DNA of 11,414 nt. Origin: UBA10103 sp964437185 (GTDB taxonomy: Bacteria > Patescibacteriota > Minisyncoccia > Phycocordibacterales > UBA2100). The stretch spans positions 1 to 11,414 of the forward strand of contig CAYTFU010000018.1 of the NCBI GenBank assembly GCA_964437185.1, written 5' to 3'. A program made the translations under genes and the position numbers. Below are positions 4,963 through 11,414 of the stretch, piece by piece. A model generated the notes under the pieces. The model was not told the origin of the DNA and searched no databases. It saw only the letters and a program-made list of their open reading frames with translations. Numbering within the stretch: the first letter of the stretch is position 1; each line of letters begins with the position of its first letter.

Positions 4963-5892
4963 ATGTCACATTGGACGACGACGAAGCGGGTAGCTCGATA
5001 CGGTTTTGTAGGATTCATTCGCAACGGATTCGTCTCGCTCGCCGGAGTGCTCATCATGACGATCACGCTCTTTGTGGTCGCAATTCTTATGCTCGGGGGC
5101 GCGGCGCTTACCTCTGTATTGGAACAGCTGACCAGTAAGGTTGATGTCACAGTGTATTTTGCGACGAAAGCATCGGAGGGTCAGATTATGGAGATTAAGA
5201 AAGCGGTCGAGGCGCTCCCGCAAGTAGCAGAGGTCGGGTACGTGTCGCGGGAGGTTGCGCTTTCGCAGTTTCAGGCGCGGCACCAAAATGATCAGCTCGT
5301 GACGCAGGCGCTCGAAGAGCTCGGCGACAATCCTCTCGGCGCGTCGCTCGAGATTCGTGCGAAAGACACGTCGCAGTACGAAACGATAGCGAAGCATATT
5401 GCAGATCAGCAAGCAGCGCGCTCTGATGCGGGCGCGATGATCGAGAAGGTCAACTTCGCTCAGAATAAGACTGCGATCGACAGGCTCACGAATATTATTG
5501 AGACGTCGCGGCGCGTGGGAATAGCGATCGCCGCCCTCCTCGGATTTGCTTCTCTCCTTATAGCTTTTAATACCATCCGGCTCACGATCTACATTTCGCG
5601 CGACGAGATCGGGGTAATGAATCTCGTCGGGGCTTCGGGCTGGTTTGTGCGAGGGCCGTTTGTGATATCGGGGGTTCTGTACGGCGCTATTTCGGGGATT
5701 ATCGTGCTTTTTGCGCTCTATCCGCTCACGCTGTGGCTGGGCCCGGGAACGGAGCGTTTCCTCGGCACATTCAACGTGTTTGCGTACTACGTGGGCACCT
5801 TCCCGCTCTTCTTTGCAGTCATTATGGGCTCCGGTATTGGCCTCGGGGCGTTATCCAGCTTTATGGCTGTTCGACGTTATCTAAACGCGTGA
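4963..5892 (+). CDS. ftsX: Cell division protein FtsX
   Basis: FtsX is the membrane partner of FtsE; its extracytoplasmic loop recruits or activates peptidoglycan hydrolases. The 309-residue protein has the FtsX topology: cytoplasmic N-terminus, TM1 about 22-44, an external domain about 45-180 containing VDVTVYFATKASEGQIMEIK and VAEVGYVSREVAL, then TM2 about 185-209, TM3 about 231-257 and TM4 about 270-300. The cytoplasmic segment ISRDEIGVMNLVGAS between TM2 and TM3 is the conserved coupling region of FtsX/MacB-type permeases. It sits 9 nt behind ftsE. No hydrolase gene follows, so its target is encoded elsewhere. The TGA stop overlaps the pyrG -10 box. Confidence 0.95.
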   Translation: MSHWTTTKRVARYGFVGFIRNGFVSLAGVLIMTITLFVVAILMLGGAALTSVLEQLTSKVDVTVYFATKASEGQIMEIKKAVEALPQVAEVGYVSREVALSQFQARHQNDQLVTQALEELGDNPLGASLEIRAKDTSQYETIAKHIADQQAARSDAGAMIEKVNFAQNKTAIDRLTNIIETSRRVGIAIAALLGFASLLIAFNTIRLTIYISRDEIGVMNLVGASGWFVRGPFVISGVLYGAISGIIVLFALYPLTLWLGPGTERFLGTFNVFAYYVGTFPLFFAVIMGSGIGLGALSSFMAVRRYLNA

Positions 5893-5898
5893 TAGTCT
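5890..5898 (+). promoter_or_regulatory. Extended -10 box for pyrG
   Basis: TGATAGTCT fits TGnTAnnnT; its TGA is the stop codon of ftsX. The box ends 6 nt before the pyrG ATG, so the transcript should be leaderless. TTCGAC at 5870-5875 (17-nt spacer) is a poor -35. There is no Shine-Dalgarno in the 12-nt intergenic gap. Confidence 0.45.
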
Positions 5899-5904
5899 AG
5901 TGGT

Positions 5905-7557
5905 ATGAAGCGTGCGCGCGCAGGTCATAAGTATATTTTCGTGGTGGGCGGTGTTATGTCGGGAGTTGGCAAAGGCACCGCGGCGGCATCGATTGGTAAA
6001 CTTCTCACGGCGCGAGGCCTCTCCGTCAATCTCGTAAAAATTGATCCGTATCTCAACGTCGACGCTGGAACGATGAATCCGACAGAGCACGGAGAAGTGT
6101 TTGTCCTCGACTCTGGTTTGGAAACAGATCAGGACATGGGCAATTACGAGCGATTCCTAGGGCGCGATCTTGGCCCCGAGGATTACATGACGAGTGGAAT
6201 GGTTTACAAGGCGGTTATCGAACGCGAGCGCAATCTCGGATATGGGGGAAAATGTGTTGAAGCAATCCCGCATGTGCGGGACGAGATCGTCGAACGGTTG
6301 GAACGTTCTGCACACATAGCAAAGTCCGATGTGACGGTTGTGGAAATTGGAGGCACGCTCGGAGATTTCTCCAACGCGCTCTTTATCGACGCAGCTCGCG
6401 TCATGCACTTGCAGCACACCTCAGATGTTCTTTTTATTATGGTTTCCTACCTGCCAGTGCCGAACACCATTGGTGAGATGAAGACGAAGCCGACTCAAAA
6501 TGCCGTGCGCCAGCTTAATGCCTACGGGGTCCAACCCGACATCATCATCGCGCGCTCGACTCATACGCTCGATAAGAAACGCAAAGAGAAACTGGCTATC
6601 TGGTGCAACGTACAAGCCGACCACATTATCTCAGCGCCTGACGTAGATTCTATCTACGATGTCCCGCTCAATTTTGAGCGCGACAAGCTTTCCGAAATTT
6701 TAATGAGTCTTCTGGGCAAGCGAGCGAGGCAGTTGCCCGATTTTTCAGAATGGAAGCGTTTTGTCGAACACGTACACAACGGAAACGGCGTTGTGAAGAT
6801 CGGGATTGTCGGAAAATATTTTGATACCGGTGATTTCGTCTTGTCAGATGCCTACCTTTCCGTAATCGAGGCGATTAAATTTTCTGCGTATGAACAAGGA
6901 GTTAGGCCCGAGATTGCATGGATCAATGCGAAAGAGATTCAGGATGGATCGCTGCCCATTTCCTCGCTCGGTGAGTACGATGGCATCATCGTGCCGGGCG
7001 GTTTTGGCGAGACGGGCATCGAGGGCAAGATTATGGCTGCGCAGTACGCTCGGGAAAATAAGATCCCGTACTTCGGCCTCTGCTACGGTCTCCACATGCT
7101 CGTGATCGAATATGCCCGAAATATGGCGGGAATGAACGGCGCAAATACGACAGAGATAAATCCGAAGACGCAGTATCCTGTTATCGACATTTTGCCGGAG
7201 CAAAAGGAGAAGCTTGCGAGAAAGGATTACGGCGGATCGATGCGACTCGGCGCCTATCCGTGCGATCTGACTGATGGCTCCGTGGTGCGCAAGGCGTATG
7301 GCGAGAGCACAATATCCGAACGTCATCGACACCGTTTTGAAATCAATCCCGCATACGTTGAAAAGTTGGAGGGGGCAGGGCTCGTCTTTTCCGGCCGATG
7401 GTCAGATGGAAAACTCATGGAAATCGCAGAGTTGCCCGAATCGGTGCACCCATTCTACGTGGGGACGCAGTTTCATCCAGAGCTCAAGGCTCGTCCTCTC
7501 TCTCCACACCCGCTTTTCAACGCGTTCATCAAGGCTGCGCTCGGTACGAAAAAGTAG
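5905..7557 (+). CDS. pyrG: CTP synthase (glutamine-hydrolysing)
   Basis: PyrG makes CTP from UTP, ATP and glutamine, the last step of de novo pyrimidine nucleotide synthesis. The 550-residue length is normal. The synthetase domain has the P-loop GGVMSGVGKG (K23), VKIDPYLNVDAGTMNPTEHGEVFV, the metal-site Asp in LETDQDMG (D75) and E147 in VEIGGTLGDF. The glutamine amidotransferase domain has PGGFGETGIEGK, the nucleophile Cys393 in GLCYGLHM, ERHRHRFEIN, and the catalytic His524/Glu526 in TQFHPELKARP. Against the usual pattern, P-loop SSLGKG reads SGVGKG and the residue 4 after the Cys is His rather than Gln. All catalytic residues are present, so activity is expected. The next gene starts 15 nt after the stop. 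Confidence 0.97.
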   Translation: MKRARAGHKYIFVVGGVMSGVGKGTAAASIGKLLTARGLSVNLVKIDPYLNVDAGTMNPTEHGEVFVLDSGLETDQDMGNYERFLGRDLGPEDYMTSGMVYKAVIERERNLGYGGKCVEAIPHVRDEIVERLERSAHIAKSDVTVVEIGGTLGDFSNALFIDAARVMHLQHTSDVLFIMVSYLPVPNTIGEMKTKPTQNAVRQLNAYGVQPDIIIARSTHTLDKKRKEKLAIWCNVQADHIISAPDVDSIYDVPLNFERDKLSEILMSLLGKRARQLPDFSEWKRFVEHVHNGNGVVKIGIVGKYFDTGDFVLSDAYLSVIEAIKFSAYEQGVRPEIAWINAKEIQDGSLPISSLGEYDGIIVPGGFGETGIEGKIMAAQYARENKIPYFGLCYGLHMLVIEYARNMAGMNGANTTEINPKTQYPVIDILPEQKEKLARKDYGGSMRLGAYPCDLTDGSVVRKAYGESTISERHRHRFEINPAYVEKLEGAGLVFSGRWSDGKLMEIAELPESVHPFYVGTQFHPELKARPLSPHPLFNAFIKAALGTKK

Positions 7558-7572
7558 CTCGCACGGCTCTTC

Positions 7573-8319
7573 ATGCGAAACCTTCCGCAGCTCCCGCTCA
7601 AGCTCGTTTCGATCAATGTGCAACGAGCGAATCATCTTCACCTCGTTCTTCCATTTATTCGATATCATTTACCCGATGTCGTGTGCGTGCAGGAATTGTA
7701 CGAGGCCGATACGCCGTTGTTTAGCGCAGTTCTCAACGAGGCAGGGTATCGATTCGCTCCGATGTCGCGATTTATTCGAGACGAGCCGCCGCAGATATTT
7801 GGCGTTGGGATTTTTTCACGGCTCCCCGTCAATGATTCGGGCGTAGTGTATTATCGCGGTGATCCTCTGGCCATTCCCGATCTTGATCAGGAAGATCCCA
7901 CGACGTGGAACAACAAAGTCTTTCCGCTCCTTTGGTGCGACGTGCGCAAGGGCGACATGATCTATCGGGTCGCAACGACGCATTTCACGTGGTCGCCCGA
8001 TGGGCAGGCGACCGACGATCAGCGACGCGACATGAAATCTCTGTTCGCTGCGCTCGAACCATTGGGAGAGTTTGTGCTTGCCGGCGACTTTAATGCGCCG
8101 AGGGGAAGAGAAATTTTCGGGACGCTTGCCGAAAAGTATAAAGACAATATTCCCGAGAAGTATACGACGAGTCTCGACTCTGAACATCACCGTGTACAAG
8201 GGCTTACGCTCATGGTCGACGGACTTTTTTCCACCCCGTCGTACGTCGCCTCAGACGTCGAGTTGATCTCGGGAGTATCGGATCACTGCGCGATTCGGGC
8301 TACGATCTCGAAAAAGTAG
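7573..8319 (+). CDS. Endonuclease/exonuclease/phosphatase family protein
   Basis: The 248-residue protein matches the metal-dependent EEP fold (DNase I, ExoIII, sphingomyelinase, inositol phosphatase). Motifs in order: LVSINVQ (N15), CVQELYE (metal-binding E41), GVGIFSRLP (78-85), THFTW (H137), AGDFNAP (D172, N174), VDGLFS (D216) and SDHCAI (D237-H238). The catalytic set is complete. The substrate may be DNA, RNA or a phospho-compound; AP-endonuclease-specific features are not evident. There is no signal peptide. It starts 15 nt after pyrG without a Shine-Dalgarno or -10 box, so it is probably co-transcribed with pyrG and translated by reinitiation. Confidence 0.9.
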   Translation: MRNLPQLPLKLVSINVQRANHLHLVLPFIRYHLPDVVCVQELYEADTPLFSAVLNEAGYRFAPMSRFIRDEPPQIFGVGIFSRLPVNDSGVVYYRGDPLAIPDLDQEDPTTWNNKVFPLLWCDVRKGDMIYRVATTHFTWSPDGQATDDQRRDMKSLFAALEPLGEFVLAGDFNAPRGREIFGTLAEKYKDNIPEKYTTSLDSEHHRVQGLTLMVDGLFSTPSYVASDVELISGVSDHCAIRATISKK

Positions 8320-8363
8320 TTCGGCGGGGCCACAGCGTGTACAGTATGTCCAAATCGGGGTAG

Positions 8364-8391
8364 TTGATTTTTATACGCACCAGAGTATAAT
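8364..8391 (+). promoter_or_regulatory. Promoter of guaB-capA
   Basis: TTGATT (8364-8369), a 16-nt spacer and the perfect -10 TATAAT (8386-8391). The box ends 5 nt before the guaB ATG, so transcription would start at about the start codon. It is the best-formed promoter of the window and the clearest leaderless case. Confidence 0.7.
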
Positions 8392-8396
8392 AGCGC

Positions 8397-9443
8397 ATGG
8401 CTGTCAAAATTCTCGAAGAAGGTTTTACATTCGACGATGTGCTCATTCGGCCGGGAGCTTCTCAGATGGAGCCCGCCGAAGCGTCTCTCAAAACAAACGT
8501 AGCAGGAATCGAACTCTCGGTTCCATTTCTCTCCGCCGCTATGGATCGCGTGACGGAAGCGCAGATGGCGATCACGCTCGGCAAGCTCGGCGGACTCGGC
8601 GTCATTCATCGCAACTGCTCCGTCGAGGAGCAGGCGGCCATGGTGCGCGAAGCGAAGAAGGCGGGCGTGCCGGTGGCGGCTGCATGCGGTCCGTTTGCTG
8701 CCGATCGTGCCAAAGCGCTCGATGAGGCGGGTTGTGATGCGATCGTGATTGATTGCGCACACGGACATAATTTGAATGTCGTAGAGAGTGCTCGGAAAAT
8801 AAAAAAAAGTCTCAAACACTCCAAGATGATTTTTGGAAACATCGCGACGGGCGAAGCGGCGAAGGCCGTGTGCGCGTTTGCCGATGCGGTGAAGGTAGGG
8901 GTCGGCCCCGGATCGATCTGCACGACGCGCCTCATCTCGGGCGTCGGTGTGCCACAGCTCTCCGCCGTCCTTGAAGTCGCGGCTGTTGCGAAGAAAAGAA
9001 AAGTCCCCGTGATCGCGGATGGTGGCATTCGGACGTCGGGCGACATCGCAAAGGCGCTCGCCGCCGGTGCGTCGGCGGTCATGCTCGGCAATCTCTTTGC
9101 GGGTACCGACGAAGCGCCGGGGAATGTCGTGGAAAAAGACGGAAAGAAATACAAGGAATATCGCGGTATGGGTTCGCAGGCGGTCATCAAGAGCGCGTCG
9201 GGAAGCGAGCGGTACTTCACGCACGGTCGCAAGGCGGTGCCGGAGGGAGTAGAGGCACTCGTGCGATACAAAGGGCCCGTGGGAGAAATCGTTGCGGAGC
9301 TTACATCGGGCGTTCAGGTGGGCATGGGCTACGTTGGAGCGCGCACCATTCCCGAATTTGAAAAGAAAGCGCAATTCATCCGTATCACGCACGCCGCAAT
9401 TGCGGAAGGGAAGCCGCACTCGCTCGCGGGCATCACGGGCTAA
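8397..9443 (+). CDS. guaB: Inosine-5'-monophosphate dehydrogenase, CBS-less
   Basis: IMPDH oxidises IMP to XMP with NAD+, the committed step to GMP. Visible are FTFDDVLIRPG at the N-terminus, the catalytic loop GVGPGSICTTRLISGVGVPQ with the nucleophile Cys175, ADGGIRTSGDI (phosphate binding, D208), MLGNLFAGTDEAPG, and the flap YRGMGSQAVIK...ERYF with the Arg272-Tyr273 pair that activates water. At 348 residues it is about 140 shorter than usual: the tandem CBS domains, normally inserted after the HRN...EEQ segment, are absent (residues 75-95 run straight into VPVAAACG). CBS-less forms are known and retain catalysis but lose adenine/guanine nucleotide control. GMP reductase is the alternative, but the flap, RY pair and YRGMGS favour IMPDH. 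Confidence 0.9.
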   Translation: MAVKILEEGFTFDDVLIRPGASQMEPAEASLKTNVAGIELSVPFLSAAMDRVTEAQMAITLGKLGGLGVIHRNCSVEEQAAMVREAKKAGVPVAAACGPFAADRAKALDEAGCDAIVIDCAHGHNLNVVESARKIKKSLKHSKMIFGNIATGEAAKAVCAFADAVKVGVGPGSICTTRLISGVGVPQLSAVLEVAAVAKKRKVPVIADGGIRTSGDIAKALAAGASAVMLGNLFAGTDEAPGNVVEKDGKKYKEYRGMGSQAVIKSASGSERYFTHGRKAVPEGVEALVRYKGPVGEIVAELTSGVQVGMGYVGARTIPEFEKKAQFIRITHAAIAEGKPHSLAGITG

Positions 9444-9446
9444 ACA

Positions 9447-10427
9447 ATGAACGACTTCACGCAAGCGCTCACCACAGTGTTTGCATCGGTCATTGCACTT
9501 TTTCAATCGTTTATCGCTCCCGGGCCTGTAGTGGCTCCAACAGCCGAGGCTTATTCGCACGCGACGGTGCTTTTCGGCGGCGACATGATGTTTGACAGAA
9601 CGATTCGCACTGTGGGTAGCGCAAAAGGAGAAGATTTTCTCTTTTCTTGTCTCGATTCACTTCTCTTACAAGAAGAGGTCGTCGTCGCTAACCTCGAAGG
9701 GCCTATTACCGAGAAAGCGTCTGTGAGTGTGGGCACCGTCCCCGGCGTGCTCGACAACATGACCTTCACGTTCCCGACATCGACCGGCGCTCTGCTCTAT
9801 CGTCACAACATTAGACTCGTGAATGTCGGCAACAATCACTCGAGAGATTTTGGCATGAATGGCGCGAGTTCGACGCTCGTAGCGCTCGCAGGTGCACAGG
9901 TGGAATATTTTGGAGATGTAATCGAGAGCGCTGTCGTCGAAAAGACGGCGGGGGAGGTGCCGCTTTCTTTCGTTACGTACAATGAGTTTGCGGGAGATGC
10001 AACGACGACGATCGAGCAAATCGCAGAAGCGCGTGCGAAGGGTAGATTCCCGATCGTCTATACGCACTGGGGCATCGAATACGCGACGACAACGCCGGAA
10101 TATATTCGCAGTCTCGCACATAGGTTTGTCGATGCGGGGGCGGAGATCGTGATCGGTTCGCACCCACACGTCGTCGGCGAACGCGAATTCTACCTGCCTT
10201 CCGGCTCCTTGGAGCAGGCGGGCAATGAAAAATACATTTACTATTCGCTCGGCAATTTCATTTTCGACCAGTATTGGGACGACGCGGTGAGTCATGGTCT
10301 TCTCGTGCGTGTCGCGTTTGATCGAGAAGGCGTCGTGTACGTGGAGGAACTACCGATCAGGCTTGGCACAGACGGCCGCACCTGCATAAAGGAGGTAGCG
10401 ACATCATCTCCCCAGATCGCGGGGTAG
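9447..10427 (+). CDS. CapA-family metallophosphatase-like protein
   Basis: The 326-residue protein belongs to the CapA/PGA_cap family, calcineurin-like metal-dependent phosphoesterases linked to poly-gamma-glutamate or capsule synthesis. Motifs: LFGGDMMFDR (D46), VANLEGPIT (N82, E84), VGNNHSRDFG (N130, H131, D134), YTHWGIEY (H207), GSHPHVVG (H239, H241) and YSLGNFIFDQ (N270). The N-terminus has a hydrophobic stretch at 8-24, so it is probably anchored or exported and acts at the envelope. The partner genes of a poly-gamma-glutamate locus are absent, so a true polymer function is unproven. The start is 3 nt after the guaB stop with no Shine-Dalgarno, so translation is likely coupled to guaB. 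Confidence 0.9.
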   Translation: MNDFTQALTTVFASVIALFQSFIAPGPVVAPTAEAYSHATVLFGGDMMFDRTIRTVGSAKGEDFLFSCLDSLLLQEEVVVANLEGPITEKASVSVGTVPGVLDNMTFTFPTSTGALLYRHNIRLVNVGNNHSRDFGMNGASSTLVALAGAQVEYFGDVIESAVVEKTAGEVPLSFVTYNEFAGDATTTIEQIAEARAKGRFPIVYTHWGIEYATTTPEYIRSLAHRFVDAGAEIVIGSHPHVVGEREFYLPSGSLEQAGNEKYIYYSLGNFIFDQYWDDAVSHGLLVRVAFDREGVVYVEELPIRLGTDGRTCIKEVATSSPQIAG

Positions 10428-10438
10428 GGGGGATTTTT
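10407..10438 (+). terminator. Possible terminator at end of capA-like gene
   Basis: ATCTCCCC (about 10407-10414) can pair with GGGGGGAT (about 10427-10434), followed by a short T run. The alternative stem CCCC/GGGG within the same stretch competes with it. It overlaps the last codons and TAG stop of the gene. This would separate the guaB unit from the next gene. Confidence 0.45.
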
Positions 10439-10474
10439 CTGTGCTACGCTTTGAGATAAGCATCGCGCAATACT

Positions 10475-11281
10475 ATGGATCAACTCGCGCTTATGGCCGC
10501 CGCAGGACTGACAGCTATTTTTGGCGTGTCATCTGATGCCTCGATTTCCTCTCAGATACTCAGGTATTTGATGTCGAGTTCGAGCGAGGTGCAAATTGTC
10601 GATAATGGGTATGTCCCATATCTCTCCACGCTCAATGCGCTCGATCAATTTCCTGGCGGTGTTCCAAATGATCTGAATGCGTACTCCGTGCCGTCTTCGT
10701 GGAGATACTATGGTTCATACAATGCGTATCCCTGTGTGGCATCGGCGGTTTCTGCGCGCGAAGAGGCGCTCATGCTCGCATACAGCACACATTCCTACAT
10801 GATCTCGTGGGCCCGCCAGCAGCGTGCCGAGGCGCTCGCTGCTGCGTATGCTCAGCCGAGTGGTACCGTGATGAGGCAATCGGTAAGAGATGCATGGACA
10901 GCGTACGATAGGTCGTTTGCACTTGCTCAGAAGAATTTTGTTACGGAGGAAAGTGGCGCATGGTTTCGCTACGAACTCGCGCTTCGCGCGTGCGGCAGGG
11001 GTGCGCGAGCAAATTCCGATACCAGTATCGCACCCAACACGGTGCGCACGAGCGGAGGGAGTGGCGCGCCGGGCACGAGTAGCGCGGCAGACAGCGGATA
11101 TTACTCGACCTCGGGCGAGTCTGGCGGACCTGGGGCGTCCTCGGCCGAGACTAGTTCTAATTCATCGACTAACGGTACGGGAGACACTTCTCCCGGGACG
11201 AATGACGCCGGCTCGGAATCGGGAAGCAGCTCGGGGTCGAGTGGTACGGGCGGGAGCGAGTCGGCAGGACCGGGATTCTAG
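10475..11281 (+). CDS. Putative exported protein with Ser/Gly/Thr-rich tail
   Basis: I do not recognise this 268-residue protein. Residues about 4-17 (LALMAAAGLTAIFG) are hydrophobic and could be a signal or anchor, although there is no basic residue before them, so the true start may differ. Residues about 90-175 are alpha-helical in character (AREEALMLAYSTHSYMISWA; RQSVRDAWTAYDRSFALAQK), with single Cys residues at 87 and 173 bracketing that region, possibly a disulfide if exported. From about 180 to the end it is low-complexity: Ser, Gly, Thr, Ala, Asp, Asn and no hydrophobic core, like a flexible surface linker. It follows the capA-like gene after 47 nt. No strong -10 box is placed 5-8 nt upstream; TACGCT at 10445-10450 with TGC before it is a candidate 24 nt away. 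Confidence 0.7.
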   Translation: MDQLALMAAAGLTAIFGVSSDASISSQILRYLMSSSSEVQIVDNGYVPYLSTLNALDQFPGGVPNDLNAYSVPSSWRYYGSYNAYPCVASAVSAREEALMLAYSTHSYMISWARQQRAEALAAAYAQPSGTVMRQSVRDAWTAYDRSFALAQKNFVTEESGAWFRYELALRACGRGARANSDTSIAPNTVRTSGGSGAPGTSSAADSGYYSTSGESGGPGASSAETSSNSSTNGTGDTSPGTNDAGSESGSSSGSSGTGGSESAGPGF

Positions 11282-11344
11282 GCTTTGGCTTTACGCATCT
11301 GTTCTCTGAAAATACTGTGAGAGATGTGTTGAACCAGAATCGAA

Positions 11345-11373
11345 TTGAGAAAAGATCGCAAAACGAGTATGAT
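11345..11373 (+). promoter_or_regulatory. Candidate promoter at right edge
   Basis: TTGAGA (11345-11350), a 17-nt spacer and TATGAT (11368-11373) form a good sigma70-type promoter. It directly precedes the terminator-like hairpin, whose 5' arm would contain the transcription start. It may serve a gene beyond the window or be fortuitous. Confidence 0.35.
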
Positions 11374-11375
11374 GA

Positions 11376-11403
11376 GTGCGCGCCTTCACGGCGCGCACTT
11401 TTT
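11376..11403 (+). terminator. Rho-independent terminator
   Basis: GTGCGCGCC (11376-11384) and GGCGCGCAC (11390-11398) form a perfect 9-bp GC-rich stem with loop TTCAC, followed by TTTTT (11399-11403). It is the strongest terminator of the window and probably ends transcription of the exported-protein gene 95 nt upstream. The intervening 11282-11344 shows no gene. Confidence 0.75.
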
Positions 11404-11414
11404 GCCGGCTCGTC

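Noticed and set aside
8335..8380. Imperfect inverted repeat GCGTGTA...TATACGC flanking the guaB -35
   Set aside because: Only 7 bp with a G-U pair and a long interval; not distinguishable from chance, so no operator is called.
8283..9560. Long 425-residue minus-strand open frame opposite guaB
   Set aside because: It is an Arg/His-rich shadow of guaB caused by codon bias; no domains and no start signals.
1..11414. CRISPR arrays, insertion sequences, riboswitches
   Set aside because: No regularly spaced repeats, no transposase or integrase, and no recognised aptamer core were seen on either strand.

Overview
The window looks like a chromosomal segment of a Patescibacteria (CPR, Parcubacteria-type) bacterium. 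The evidence is indirect: a release factor 2 with a shortened N-terminal domain, an IMP dehydrogenase without CBS domains, tRNA genes without encoded CCA, a self-splicing-type intron in a tRNA, few Shine-Dalgarno sequences, and very tight gene spacing. UAA, UAG and UGA are all used as stops, so this is not one of the CPR groups that recode UGA.

Layout. Positions 1-192 hold tRNA-Met(CAU) and tRNA-Asp(GUC). Positions 173-370 are a non-coding run of three long hairpins that starts inside tRNA-Asp and ends with a 14-nt direct repeat of its 3' end. A minus-strand methyltransferase (401-1213) is divergent from a plus-strand gene of unknown function (1320-1874), which is followed by an HD-domain protein (1891-2562). 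A tRNA-Thr(GGU) gene (2604-2846) follows, split in the anticodon loop by a 170-nt group I-like intron. Then come a small hypothetical gene (2879-3166), tRNA-Thr(CGU) (3228-3299), and prfB (RF2), which starts 4 nt after that tRNA.

The rest is plus-strand housekeeping: ftsE-ftsX (divisome ABC complex), pyrG (CTP synthase), an endonuclease/exonuclease/phosphatase-family protein, guaB (IMP dehydrogenase) with a CapA-type metallophosphatase 3 nt behind it, and a probably exported protein with a Ser/Gly/Thr-rich tail. A strong terminator hairpin lies at the right edge.

How the genes relate. The segment combines translation (three tRNA species for Met, Asp and Thr, plus RF2), cell division/envelope (FtsEX, CapA-like, exported protein) and nucleotide synthesis (PyrG, GuaB). 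A recurring regulatory pattern is a -10 box (often extended, TGnTAnnnT) ending only 5-8 nt before the start codon, which implies leaderless mRNAs for several genes. The least ordinary features are the intron in tRNA-Thr(GGU), the tRNA-Asp-derived hairpin/direct-repeat element, and an SPS in place of the SPF recognition tripeptide in RF2.
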